64,000 nt of DNA. Origin: Artocarpus heterophyllus (Eukaryota; Streptophyta; Magnoliopsida; Rosales; Moraceae). The stretch spans positions 14,824,091 through 14,888,090 of the forward strand of contig CM046340.1 in assembly GCA_025403435.1 (NCBI GenBank), written 5' to 3'. Shown here piece after piece: positions 47,210 to 59,300 of this stretch (the first letter of the stretch is position 1; each line of letters opens with the position of its first letter). The notes under the pieces are model-generated. The model searched no databases. It was not told the DNA's origin and was given only the letters and a program-made list of their open reading frames with translations. The position numbers and the translations under genes were made by a program.

Positions 47210-49349
47210 TGTAACGTCTCGAAATTTATTTAATATTAATGTAATGTAAATGATGAATTAGTGTGCCTTAATTAAAGTTTTAACTTTAATTAGATTATTT
47301 GGTTGGATTTTTAGTTTTTGGTTGTTTTGTTAAATTGATGTGTTCAAAAGATTTCTTATTGATTTAAAATGATGTTTTGAGTTTTAAAACACAACAATTT
47401 GTAAAATGTTAAAAATACTCTGTTTTACAAAACCGTGGGCGGCACATGGTTTTCGCACAGTAAAACCGCCCACCGACTTTCTCTATTTATTTCTCTTTTC
47501 TCTCTCTCTCTCCTCACTCTCACGTTCAACTCTCTCTCTCTTCTCTCTCTCTCGGCAGCTCCCTCTCTCTCTCAATCTCTTTCAAAAATTTTTGATTTCC
47601 ATTCGAATCCAAGCTTCGGAACAGCAAGGAGGAAGCTCGGGGACGTGATTCGGCAACCGAGAACGCGGATTGAAGCTTCGATTCGAGGTTAGATTCGAAA
47701 TTTCTAAACTTTTTTCAAAATTTTCGATTTTGTGTGTTTTTGAAATCTAAGTTTGTTTTAGCTTAGAAAACCGTGGATTTGTGTTAAATGAGCTTAGAAC
47801 AACTAGAATCTAAGCTTAGATTGAAGAAAAACGGATTGGATTCAAGATTTTCATTTTTCTCCTCTTTTTCTCATTTTTGGATTTTTGAGGATTTTGAGTT
47901 TAAATGTTGTTTAAATGATTCCAAACATGTTCTAGAATGTTTTTCTATCAATTATAGTTGTTTTTCATGCCTGGGATTTGAGAAAAACAGGTTAGAAACA
48001 AGATTTGGATTTTGGGGATCGAGAAACCCGTGGCTGGGATTTCTGGATCTTCCCAGTTCGGCAGGCCGAAGTTCATGTTCGGCAGGCCGGAGTGATGATC
48101 GACAAGCCGGTGTTCTTCCGACCGGCAAGCCGAATCTGGGGAAATGTTCAGCAGGCTGAACCTTGTTTCCGGCAGGCCGAAGCAGGGCGTCCGGCAGGCC
48201 GATCGAGGCATGGAAAATTTTGTGATTTTTACCCGATTTCATAGTTTTGAACCCTGATTTAAATCCCAACCTTATAGGATGATTTTAATGATACAAATGG
48301 CACACTAGGACATCATGAAATGATTTGGTAACATAGAATGTCTCGAACTAGATATTGATCGACTTAGTTTGTATCTAGGATTGTTCGTGGTTCCGTGGAG
48401 CTAACGTATAGCGGATCGGGATTACGGTGTGGGGTACCGGCACGAGTACTGAGGTAGGAATTCTATCCTATTTCTTTGGTAGCCTGGTTTTGAAATGATT
48501 TGGCTTTGAAAAGGATTTCTATCAAAATGTTTTCAACGGTTGTTTGAAAATGGTTTTATCGGTTATATTTTTATATACCGTGACATGAAATGAATTTCAT
48601 AATGAATGTAATTGACAACACTCGGTAATTGGGTTTTGAATGATAATGATAATAAACACATGGGCATGATGCCATATCAGAGATCGGGTCGTGTAGCGAT
48701 CGACCTTGGGGGCAGGTCCCGAAACCCAGCTGGGCCACTACGGTGGTGATATCATGGTTTGCCTAGGTAAAAGTAAACTGGTGTTTTGATTTGACGAGTA
48801 GACTGTTCTGTGTCAGAACGGTTCCACTCAATTTATTTATTTATTTATTCAAGTTCCATTTTTGTATAACTCCTGATAATGTTATGTTTCTTTGTATTAA
48901 ATTGTTTTAAAAAAAAACTCAGTCCTACTGAGCCTTTCGCTCACGTTTTATCTGTTTTCAAATTCCCCCCCTTCTAGGTGGTTTCCCATTTAGGTTTGGA
49001 GAAGATTCTTCGGACCGAACTCAGGAGCAATAGGAGGATTTGTTTACATTCTGTATTTATTAAACAAGGCATGTAAGACTTAACTTTATTTGTACTTGGA
49101 CTGCAATTGTATTTATGATATTGTCAGAACCATGTGTGTGCACAAGTTGTGGGTTGTGGAACCCATATTCGCGGTTTTTATTCAATTATTGTTATTTGTT
49201 TAATGATTTTAAATTCTTTTATAAAATGTGGTGGAAAATCTCTTTATTTCTTACTTAATTGGATTTTTAAACCCTTAATTTCAATTAAATTCTCCTTTAA
49301 TTAATCTAAATATTCCGCCACGTCACCTACCGTACTCCAGGGCGTGACA
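47210..49349 (+). repeat. LTR1 of the tandem gypsy pair
   Basis: About 2140 bp, from TGTAACGTCTCG to AGGGCGTGACA. A TATA-like TCTATTTATTTC lies at about 47480, followed by a CT-rich tract (47490-47580), the likely core promoter and leader start. Signature GTCCTACTGAGCCTTTCGCTC lies at about 48921. It retains the ancestral GTGTAGCGATCG at about 48691 and has one palindrome unit fewer than LTR2 and LTR3. Confidence 0.93.
48056..48203 (+). repeat. LTR palindrome array in LTR1
   Basis: About seven units of TTCGGCAGGCCGAA or close variants. Some have single changes (TCGACAAGCCGG, TTCAGCAGGCTGAA). Confidence 0.85.
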
Positions 49350-49352
49350 GAA

Positions 49353-49364
49353 TGGTATCAGAGC
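49353..49364 (+). promoter_or_regulatory. Primer-binding site, initiator tRNA-Met (internal 1)
   Basis: TGGTATCAGAGC, three bases after the LTR1 end. Confidence 0.93.
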
Positions 49365-49454
49365 TCAAGGTTATGAACCTTGGGAATTGTGCACACATAG
49401 GTTTGACAATGAAATACCTCTGACAGTCCAAATTTTGTTTTCAGAAGTGAGAGA

Positions 49455-52400
49455 ATGGCACCTAGACGTCGTTCGACAGCTGACGCCGAGTTCGGAAATG
49501 ATGAGGGCCTGATGAGGTCTATGATTGCGGCTTTTCGGCAGATGGCAGCCAGGACTAGACCGGAAGACTCCAGTGTTGGTAGTCGGCATGCTTTCTTTAA
49601 GGAATTTCGGCGGGCGTCTATTCTGACTTTTGATGGCAATGGGGATCCGCAGTTAGCAGAGTATTGGTTGGATTCGATCTTGAAGCATCTTGATACTCTT
49701 GGTGTGCCTGAGGAGTATCGTGTGGAGTTTGCGGCGTATAAGCTCGAGGGTGGCGCCAACACCTGGTGGAAACAAACTAAGCGTCTGGAGCGCGGTGGCG
49801 ATATCGGTTGGGACAAGTTCGAGGATCTGTTCTATGATCGGTATTTTCCGCAGGGATATCGAGATCAGAAGGCAGCTGAGTTTTATAGATTGCAGCAGGG
49901 TGATATGTCAGTTCGGGAGTATGAGGCAAAGTTTAGCGAGTTGGCTAGGTTTGCTCCATCAGCTGTGGCATCGGAGCGCGAGAAATGCATCAAGTTTCAG
50001 GAAGGACTCAAGGCTCCTATTCGACGGCAGTTGGTTGCTCTACGGCTTAGGGGTTTCAGAGAGCTTGTGTCGTCGGCGATCTCCGTGGAGAATGATTACG
50101 TGCAGTATTGTGAGGACCGAGCCAAGGCTTCAGGAGGACCGCAGAGGAGTGGCAGGAAGAGCACCAGTAGTCGTCCAGCTCCGGGGAAAGGCAAGCAAGG
50201 CGGTGCGACCAGTGGCAGTAGCAGTTCGTCTGGCAGCGGGCGCAGCAACCCCTACAGCTTTCATTGTCATTTCTGTCAGCAGCCCAGACACATCAAGAGG
50301 AATTGCCCGATCAGGAGTGCTCGTCTTGGATCGCAGACCGGGGAGGATGCCAGTCGTTCAGTCTCAGCCTCAGCCTCAGACCCTACCTCCGCCTCCGCAG
50401 TACCCGCAGTTGCAGTATCCGCAGTTTTCTCCTCAGCAATTCTCATATCCGGCACGGGGACAGCAGCCGCAGTATTTTCAGCGCAGTGTTCCTCAGTATA
50501 GAGCTCCGAGTACAGGTAGTGTGCAGTCATCTCCATCTCAGCAGTATCGGCCGAGTAATGCAGGACCCAGCAATGTCGGTAGAGGAAAAGGGAAGGCGCC
50601 AGTGCAGGTTCATGCAATGGCATCTGGAGGGTCAGATTCTCAGATTGGTAACGCGGTTGTCGATGGTATGGTTTTGGTTTCTAGATCTCTAGCTCGCGTT
50701 TTATTTGATACCGGTGCCTCTCATTCTCTCATTTCGAGTTCCTTTGTACATGCCTTGGGATTAGAAGTAGAAGAGTTTAATGAACCCCTAGTTATAACTT
50801 CTCCCTTGGGGCGGGTGTGTGTAAATTGTATGTGTAAATCTTGTAAAATAAAGATTGGGGATGAGATTTTGAAAAGTGATTTGATTATACTCCCCATGAG
50901 TTCCTATGATGTGATTTTAGGGATGGACTGGTTGTCCAGGTATAGTGCAGTTGTGGACTGCCAACTTAGAAAAGTGACCCTAGTGTCTGATAGTGGGACG
51001 GTAATCACTTACCAGGGTGGTGGTGATTGGCTAATGAGTGAGCGTCTCATGAAGTCATGTCTAGGAGGGCGAAGGAATCTAGATTGTTTTGCTTTTCTTG
51101 CCAATCTAGATTGCGAGCCCTATGTTTCGAGTAGTAGTGTAGCGATTCCGGTGGTTGGTGAGTTCGAGGATGTTTTCCCCGACGAGTTATCAGGGTTACC
51201 ACCGCATCGGGAGATTGAGTTTGGTATCGAGTTGTTTCCAGGGACATCACCGATTTCTATGGCACCTTATCGGATGGCGCCGGCAGAAATGAAGGAATTG
51301 AGGAGGCAACTTCAGGAGCTTGCTGATAAAGGATATATTCGGAATAGCACATCTCCGTGGGGAGCACCAGTTTTGTTCGCTAAGAAGCACGATGGGACTC
51401 TCAGGTTATGTGTGGATTATCGGCAGCTGAATCGTGTTACGGTGAAGAACAAGTATCCTTTGCCTAGGATTGATGAGCTATTTGATCAGTTGGGAGGTTC
51501 GCGATACTTCTCGAAGATTGATTTGCGGTCAGGTTATCATCAGCTCAGAATCAAGGAAGAGGATATTCCCAAGACAGCTTTTAGGACTCGGTATGGGCAC
51601 TTCGAGTTTCTAGGTTATGTCTTTCGGGTTGACGAATGCTCCAGCAGCTTTTATGGATTTGATGAACAGGATATTTAGGCCATATCTGGATCAGTTTGTG
51701 ATCGTGTTCATCGATGATATTCTTGTGTATTCTAAGACTTGGGAGGAGCATGAGCAGCATCTTCGGATCGTGCTTCAGACTCTGCGGGAGCACCAGTTGT
51801 ATGCTAAGAGAGAAAAGTGTGAGTTCTGGTTGACTGAGGTCAAATTTCTAGGTCATGTCATCTCAGGAGCATGGTATTTCAGTGGATCCGTCCAAGATTG
51901 AAGCTATATTGGAGTGGGAACGACCAAGGAATGTAGCGGAGATTCGCAGCTTCTTAGGTCTTGCTGGATATTACCGGAAATTTGTAAAGGACTTTTCGAA
52001 GATTGCAGCTCCGTTGACGAGGTTGATCAGGAAAAACGTCAGGTTTGAGTGGGATGAAGACTGTGAGTCTGCTTTTCAGGAATTGAAGAACCGGTTGACT
52101 TCAGCTCCAGTGTTGATTATTCCTAGCAGTGACGAGCCGTATGAGGTTTATGCTGATGCTTCAGGGCGCGGACTTGGATGCGTGTTGATGCAGCATGGAC
52201 GTGTGGTTGCGTACGGATCGAGACAGCTACGACCTCACGAGCGGAATTATCCTACTCACGATTTAGAGCTTGCAGCGGTGATCTACGCGCTGAAGATTTG
52301 GAGATGTTACTTGTATGGAGCATCGTTTCAGGTCTTCTCCGATCATAAGAGTTTGAGGCATTTGTTCACTCAGAGGGATCTCAACTTGAGGCAGCGCAGA

Positions 52401-54051
52401 TGGGTGGAGTACATGGAGGATTATGATTTCGCGTTGCAGTATCATCCCGGAAAAGCTAATGTGGTAGCGGACGCGCTTAGCAGAAAGTCTTCAGGGATTC
52501 TCGCTTGTTTGATTTTTGAGGACTGGAGCAGGGATGCGACAGTGAGTGAGTATCGGCTACAGTATCATGAAGACGGTGATCGAGTTTTGTTATATCATGT
52601 GGAAGCGACTCCAGCTCTTGTTCGGATGGTGAAGCAAGGTCAGTGGCAGGATCGACATTTGCAGGGGATTTGGTCGCGGATTCAGAACGGGGAGCAGTTC
52701 GAGGAATGGAGCGTGCATGCAGATGGATCGTTGTACTTCCGGGAGCGTCTTGCAGTTCCAGTTATCGCCGAGGTGACGAAAGCCGTTCTAGATGAAGCTC
52801 ATAGGTCTCAGTTTGCTATTCATCCGGGGAGCACCAAGATGTATCGTGATTTGAAGAGGCACTATTGGTGGAGAGGCATGAAGAAAGATGTTCGCGAGTA
52901 CGTGGCCAAGTGTTCGACGTGTCTTCAGGTGAAAGCTGAGCATCCAGAAGCCTGCAGGTCAACTTCAGCCGCTTCCTATTCCAGGTTGGAAATGGGAGCA
53001 TGTGACGATGGATTTCCTCACAGGTTTGCCGAGGACGGAGCAGCGGCATGATGCAGTTTGGGTTGTGGTCGATAGGTTGACGAAATCGGCGCATTTCATT
53101 CCGTTTAGGTCAACGTGTTCTAGGAAGATTCTCGGGGAGTTGTATATGCAGAACATTGTGAGGTTGCATGGAGTTCCTTTGTCCATCACCTCTGATCGAG
53201 ATACCAGGTTTAATGCTAAGTACTGGAGGAGTTTTCAGGAGGCTTTGGGTACGGATTTGAACTTCAGTACGGCGTTTCATCCTCAGACTGATGGGCAGTC
53301 TGAGCGGGTTATTCAGGTTCTCGAGGATATGTTGCGTGCTTGTGCGTTGGACTTCGGCGGGAATTGGAAGCAATATTTGCATTTGGCGGAGTTCGCGTAC
53401 AACAACAGTTATCAGGCGAGTATCGGTATGGCACCATTTGAGGCATTGTATGGGCGACCGTGTCGGTCACCTGTGTGTTGGGCCGAGCCGGAGGATAGAG
53501 TTATTCTTGGGCCAGATGAGATTCGTGACAGCAACGAGAAAGTCGCGGTGATTCGAGATCGATTAAGAGCAGCTCAGAGTCGGCAGAAGAGCTACGCGGA
53601 TAGGAGACGTAGACCCTTAGAGTTCGCGGTTGGAGATTTTGTTCTCTTGAGGGTGTCACCTCGTAAGGGAACTATGCGGTTCGGAGTGAGTGGGAAGCTC
53701 GCGCCGAGGTATATTGGGCCGTTCGAGATCACTCAGCGTGTTGGTATGGTCGCTTATCGGCTTGATCTTCCGCCTGAACTTTCTCATGTGCACGATGTGT
53801 TTCATGTATCTATGCTTAGGAAGTGTCCACCTGAGCAGGATAAGATAGTTCGTTTCGCGATGTGCAGGTTCAGGAGGATACGACGTACGAAGAAGTGCCG
53901 ATTCAGATTATCGACCGGAAAGTGATTAGCTTGCGTCGTCGTGAAGATACCGTTGGTAAAGGTCGTGTGGCAGCATCACGGGGTTGATGAGGCCACTTGG
54001 GAATTAGAGTCGGGTATGCGGGAGTCATATCCGCATTTGTTTTGTTTTTGA
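49455..54051 (+). pseudogene. Gag-Pol polyprotein of internal region 1, broken by single-base indels
   Basis: Starts at the ATG at 49455, and Gag runs open to about 50360. Compared by eye with internal region 2, there is an extra base at about 50361, 51613, 51866 and 52943, a missing base near 53850 and an extra base near 53946. Each changes frame. Domains are otherwise in place: Gag, a CCHC knuckle in which the Gly is replaced by Arg ([14 protein letters not shown]), protease FDTGAS near 50707, RT with FIDD near 51710, RNase H ([11 protein letters not shown]), integrase HHCC and DD35E, and a C-terminal chromodomain-like tail. The tail ends at the natural stop 54049-54051, after RESYPHLFCF. 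The second region ends prematurely at this point. Substitutions relative to region 2 appear few, so inactivation looks recent or partly due to sequencing error. Confidence 0.92.
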
Positions 54052-54081
54052 GATGAGTTGTAAATTTCGAGGACGAAATTT

Positions 54082-54099
54082 CTTTTAGGGGTAGAGAGC
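54082..54099 (+). promoter_or_regulatory. Polypurine tract before LTR2
   Basis: CTTTTAGGGGTAGAGAGC directly before the TGTAACG start of LTR2. Confidence 0.75.
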
Positions 54100-56253
54100 T
54101 GTAACGTCCCGAAATTTATTTAATATTAATGTAATGTAAATGATGAATTAGTGTGCCATAATTAAAGTTTTAACTTTAATTAGATTATTTGGTTGGATTT
54201 TTAGTTTTTGGTTGTTTTGTTAAATTGATGTGTTCAAAAGATTCCTTGTTGATTTAAAATGATGTTTTGAGTTTTAAAACACAACAATTTGTAAAATGTT
54301 AAAAATACTCCGTTTTACAAAACTGTGGGCGGCACATGGTTTTCGCACAGTAAAACCGCCCACCGATTTTCTGTATTTATTTCCTTCCTCTCTCTCTCTC
54401 TCCTCACTCACGCGCAATCTCTCTCTCTCTCTTTCCTCTCTCTCTCGGCAGCCCCTCTCTCTCTCTAATTTCTTCACAAAATTTTGATTTCCATTCGAAT
54501 CCAAGCTTCGGAACAGCAAGGAGGAAGCTCGGGGACGTGATTCGGCAACCGAGAACGCGGATTGAAGCTTCGATTCGAGGTTAGATTCGAGATTTCTAAA
54601 CTTTTTACAAAATTTTAATTTTGTGTGTTTTTGAAATCTAAGTTTGTTTTAGCTTAGAAAACCGTGGATTTGTGTTAAATGGACTTAGAACAGCTAGAAT
54701 CTAAGCCTAGATTGAAGAAAAACGGATTGGATTCAAGATTTTCATTTTTCTCCTCTTTTTCTCATTTTCGGATTTTTGAGGATTTCGAGTTCAAATGTTG
54801 TTTAAATGATCCCAAACATGTTCTAGAATGTTTTTCTATCAATTATAGTTGTTTTTCATGCTTGGGATTTGAGAAAAACAGGTTAGAAACAAGATTTGGA
54901 TTTTGGGGATCGAGAAACCCGTGGCTGGGATTTCTGGATCTTCCCAGTTCGGCAGGCCGAAGTTCATGTTCGGCAGGCCGGAGTGATGATCGGCAGGCCG
55001 GTGTTCTTCCGACCAGCAGGCCGAATCTGGGAAATGTTCGGCAGGCCGAACCTTGTTTCCGGCAGGCCGAACTGTACAGTTCGGCAGGCCGAAGCAGGGC
55101 GTCCGGCAGGCCGACCGAGGCATGGAAAATTTTGTGATTTTTACCCGATTTCACTGTTTTGAACCCTGATTTAAATCCCAACCTTATAGGATGATTTTAA
55201 TGATACAAATGGCACACTAGGGCATCATGAAATGATTTAGTAACATAGAATGTTCTCGAACTAGATATTGATCGACTTAGTTTGTATCTAGGATTGTTCG
55301 TGGTTCCGTGGAGCTAACGTATAGCGGATCGGGATTACGGTGTGGGGTACCGGCACGAGTACTGAGGTAGGACTTCTATCCTATTTCTTTGGTAGCCTGG
55401 TTTTGAAATGATTTGGCTTTGAAAATGATTTCTATCAAAATGTTTTCAACGGTTGTTTGAAAATGATTTTATCGGTTATATTTTTATATACCGTGACATG
55501 AAATGAATTTCATAATGAATGTAATTGACAACACTCGGTAATTGGGTTTTGGATGATAATGATAATAACCACATGGGCATGATGCCATATCAGAGATCGG
55601 GTCGTGATCGACCTTGGGGGCAGGTCCCGAAACCCAGCTGGGCCACTACGGTGGTGATATCATGGTTTGCCTAGGTAAAAGTAAACTGGTGTTTTGATTT
55701 GACGAGTAGACTGTTCTGTGTCAGAACGGTTCTACTCAATTTATTTATTTATTTATTCAAGTTTCTTCTTGCATAACTCCTGATAATGCTATGTTTCTTT
55801 GCATTAAATTATTTTATAAAACTTAGTCCTACTGAGCCTTTCGCTCACGTTTTATCTGTTTTAAATTTCCCCCCCTTCTAGGTGGTTTCCCATTTAGGTT
55901 TGGAGAAGATTCTTCGGACCGAACTCAGGAGCAATAGGAGAATTTATTTACAATCTGTATTTATTAATTAAGGCATGTAAGACTTAACTTTATTTGTACT
56001 TGGGCTGTAATTGTATTTGTGATATTGTCAGAACCATGTGTGTGCACAAGTTGTGGGTTGTGGAACCCATATTCGCGGTTTTTATTCAATTATTGTTATT
56101 TGTTTAATGATTTTAAATTCTCTATCAAATGTGGTGGAAAAATCTCTTTATTTCTTGCTTAATTGGATTTTTAAACCCTTAATTTCAATTAAACTCTCTT
56201 TTAATTAATCTAAATATTCCGCCACGTCACCTCCCGTACTCCGGGGCGTGACA
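54100..56253 (+). repeat. LTR2, shared by both tandem gypsy copies
   Basis: 2154 bp, from TGTAACGTCCCG to GGGGCGTGACA. Nearly identical to LTR3 by eye, including the derived GTCGTGATCG deletion near 55604. It serves as 3' LTR of internal 1 and 5' LTR of internal 2. Confidence 0.95.
54945..55115 (+). repeat. LTR palindrome array in LTR2
   Basis: Eight units. The GGCAGGCC cores (one is AGCAGGCC) start at 54951, 54972, 54992, 55015, 55040, 55061, 55083 and 55105, giving spacings of 21, 20, 23, 25, 21, 22 and 22 bases. Three units are the full palindrome TTCGGCAGGCCGAA. Confidence 0.9.
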
Positions 56254-56256
56254 GAA

Positions 56257-56268
56257 TGGTATCAGAGC
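56257..56268 (+). promoter_or_regulatory. Primer-binding site, initiator tRNA-Met (internal 2)
   Basis: TGGTATCAGAGC, three bases after the LTR2 end. Confidence 0.93.
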
Positions 56269-56358
56269 TCAAGGTTATGAACCTTGGGAATTGTGCACAC
56301 ATAGGTTTGACAATGAAATACCTCTGACAGTCCAAATTTTGTTTTCAGAAGTGAGAGA

Positions 56359-59300
56359 ATGGCACCTAGACGTCGTTCGACAGCTGACGCCGAGTTCGGA
56401 AATGATGAGGGCCTGATGAGGTCTATGATTGCGGCTTTCCAGCAGATGGCAGCCAGGGCTAGACCGGAAGACTCCAGTGTTGGTAGTCGGCATGCTTTCT
56501 TTAAGGAATTTCGGCGGGCGTCTATTCCGACTTTTGATGGCAATGGGGATCCGCAGTTAGCAGAGTATTGGTTGGATTCGATCTTGAAGCATCTGGATAC
56601 CCTTGGTGTGCCTGAGGAGTATCATGTGGAGTTTGCGGCGTATAAGCTCGAGGGTGGCGCTAACACCTGGTGGAAACAAACTAAGCGTCTGGAGCGCGGT
56701 GGCGATATCGGGTGGGACAAGTTCGAGGATCTGTTCTATGATCGGTATTTTCCGTAGGGATATAGAGACCAGAAAGCAGCTGAGTTTTATAGATTGTAGC
56801 AGGGTGATATGTCAGTTCGGGAGTATGAGGCAAAGTTTAGCGAGTTGGCTAGGTTTGCTCCATCAGCTGTGGCATCGGAGCGCGAGAAATGCATCAAGTT
56901 CCAGGAAGGACTCAAGGCTCCTATTCGGCGGCAGTTGGTTGCTCTACGGCTTAGGAGTTTCGGAGAGCTTGTGTCGTCGGCGATCTCCGTGGAGAATGAT
57001 TACGTGCAGTATTGTGAGGACCGAGCCAAGGCTTCAGGAGGACCGCAGAGGAGTGGCAGGAAGAGCATCAGTAGTCGTCCAGCTCCGGGGAAAGGCAAGC
57101 AAGGCGGTGCGACCAGTGGCAGTAGCAGTTCGTCTGGCAGCGGGCGCAGCAACCCCTACAGCTTTCATTGTCATTTCTGTCAGCAGCCCGGACACATCAA
57201 GAGGAATTGCCCAATCAGGAGTGCTCGTCTTGGATCGCAGACCGGGGAGGATGCCAGTCGTTCATCTCAGCCTCAGCCTCAGACCCTACCTCCGCCTCCG
57301 CAGTACCCGCAGTTGCAATATCCGCAGTTTTCTCCTCAGCAATTCTCATATCCGGCACGGGGACAGCAGTCGCAGTATTTTCAGCGCAGTGTTCCTCAAT
57401 ATAGAGCGCCGAGTACAGGTAGTGTGCAGTCATCTCCATCTCAGCAGTATCGGCCGAGTAGTGCAGGACCCAGCAATGTCGGTAGAGGAAAAGGGAAGGC
57501 GCCAGTGCAGGTTCATGCAATGGCATCTGGAGGGTCAGATTCTCAGATTGGTAACGCGGTTGTCGATGGTATGGTTTTGGTTTCTAGATCTCTAGCTCGC
57601 GTTTTATTTGATACCGGTGCCTCTCATTCTCTCATTTCGAGTTCTTTTGTACATGCCTTGGGATTAGAAGTAGAAGAGTTTAAGGAACCCCTAGTTATAA
57701 CTTCTCCCTTGGGGCGGGTGTGTGTAAATTGTATGTGTAAATCTTGTAAAATAAAGATTGGGGATGAGATTTTGAAAAGTGATTTGATTATACTCCCCAT
57801 GAGTTCCTATGATGTGATTTTAGGGATGGACTGGTTGTCCAGGTATAGTGCAGTTGTGGACTGCCAACTTAGAAAGGTGACCCTAGTGTCTGATAGGGGG
57901 ACGGTAATCACTTACCAGGGTGGTGGTGATTGGCTAATGAGTGAGCGTCTCATGAAGTCATGTCTAGGAGGGCGAAGGAATCTAGATTGTTTTGCTTTTC
58001 TTGCCAATCTAGATTGCGAGCCCTATGTTTCGAGTAGTAGTGTAGCGATTCCGGTGGTTGGTGAGTTCGAGGATGTCTTCCCAGACGAGTTATCAGGGTT
58101 ACCACCGCATCGGGAGATTGAGTTTGGTATCGAGTTGTTTCCAGGGACATCACTGATTTCTATGGCACCTTATCGGATGGCGCCGGCAGAAATGAAGGAA
58201 TTGAGGAGGCAACTTCAGGAGCTTGCTGATAAAGGATATATTCGGAATAGCACATCTCCGTGGGGAGCACCAGTTTTGTTCGCTAAGAAGCACGATGGGA
58301 CTCTCAGGTTATGTGTGGATTATCGGCAGCTGAATCGTGTTACGGTGAAGAACAAGTATCCTTTGCCTAGGATTGATGAGCTATTTGATCAGTTGGGAGG
58401 TTCGCGATACTTCTCGAAGATTGATTTGCGGTCAGGTTATCATCAGCTCAGAATCAAGGAAGAGGATATCCCCAAGACAGCTTTTAGGACTCGGTATGGG
58501 CACTTCGAGTTTCTAGTTATGTCTTTCGGGTTGACGAATGCTCCAGCAGCTTTTATGGATTTGATGAACAGGATATTTAGGCCATATCTGGATCAGTTTG
58601 TGATCGTGTTCATCGATGATATTCTTGTGTATTCTAAGACTTGGGAGGAGCATGAGCAGCATCTTCGGATCGTACTTCAGACTCTGCGGGAGCACCAGTT
58701 GTATGCTAAGAGGGAAAAGTGTGAGTTCTGGTTGACTGAGGTCAAATTTCTAGGTCATGTCATTTCAGAGCATGGTATTTCAGTGGATCCGTCCAAGATT
58801 GAAGCTATATTGGAGTGGGAACGACCAAGGAATGTAGCGGAGATTCGCAGCTTCTTAGGTCTTGCTGGATATTACCGGAAATTTGTAAAGGACTTTTCGA
58901 AGATTGCAGCTCCGTTGACGAGGTTGATCAGGAAAAACGTCAGGTTTGAGTGGGATGAAGACTGTGAGTCTGCTTTTCAGGAATTGAAGAACCGGTTGAC
59001 TTCAGCTCCAGTGTTGATTATTCCTAGCAGTGACGAGCCGTATGAGGTTTATGCTGATGCTTCAGGGCGCGGACTTGGATGCGTGTTGATGCAGCATGGA
59101 CGTGTGGTTGCGTACGGATCGAGACAGCTACGACCTCACGAGCGGAATTATCCTACTCACGATTTAGAGCTTGCAGCGGTGATCTACGCGCTGAAGATTT
59201 GGAGATGTTACTTGTATGGAGCATCGTTTCAGGTCTTCTCCGATCATAAGAGTTTGAGGCATTTGTTCACTCAGAGGGATCTCAACTTGAGGCAGCGCAG

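Noticed and set aside
49690..50360. First part of the long open frame 49690-51678
   Set aside because: Out-of-frame shadow of Gag; only the part after about 50361 is real Pol sequence.
54945..55115. Regularly spaced short palindromic repeats, superficially CRISPR-like
   Set aside because: Plant LTR context, repeats of only 14 bp, spacers of 6-11 bases, repeated in every LTR copy, no cas genes.
54679..55137. 152-codon open frame in LTR2 (and 61579-62037 in LTR3) as a protein gene
   Set aside because: Lies wholly inside LTRs, overlaps other open frames on both strands and is broken in relatives. Kept only as a finding.
56603..57595. 330-codon open frame overlapping Gag of internal region 2
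   Set aside because: Alternate-frame shadow of Gag and the protease start; Arg/Ser-rich with no family motif.
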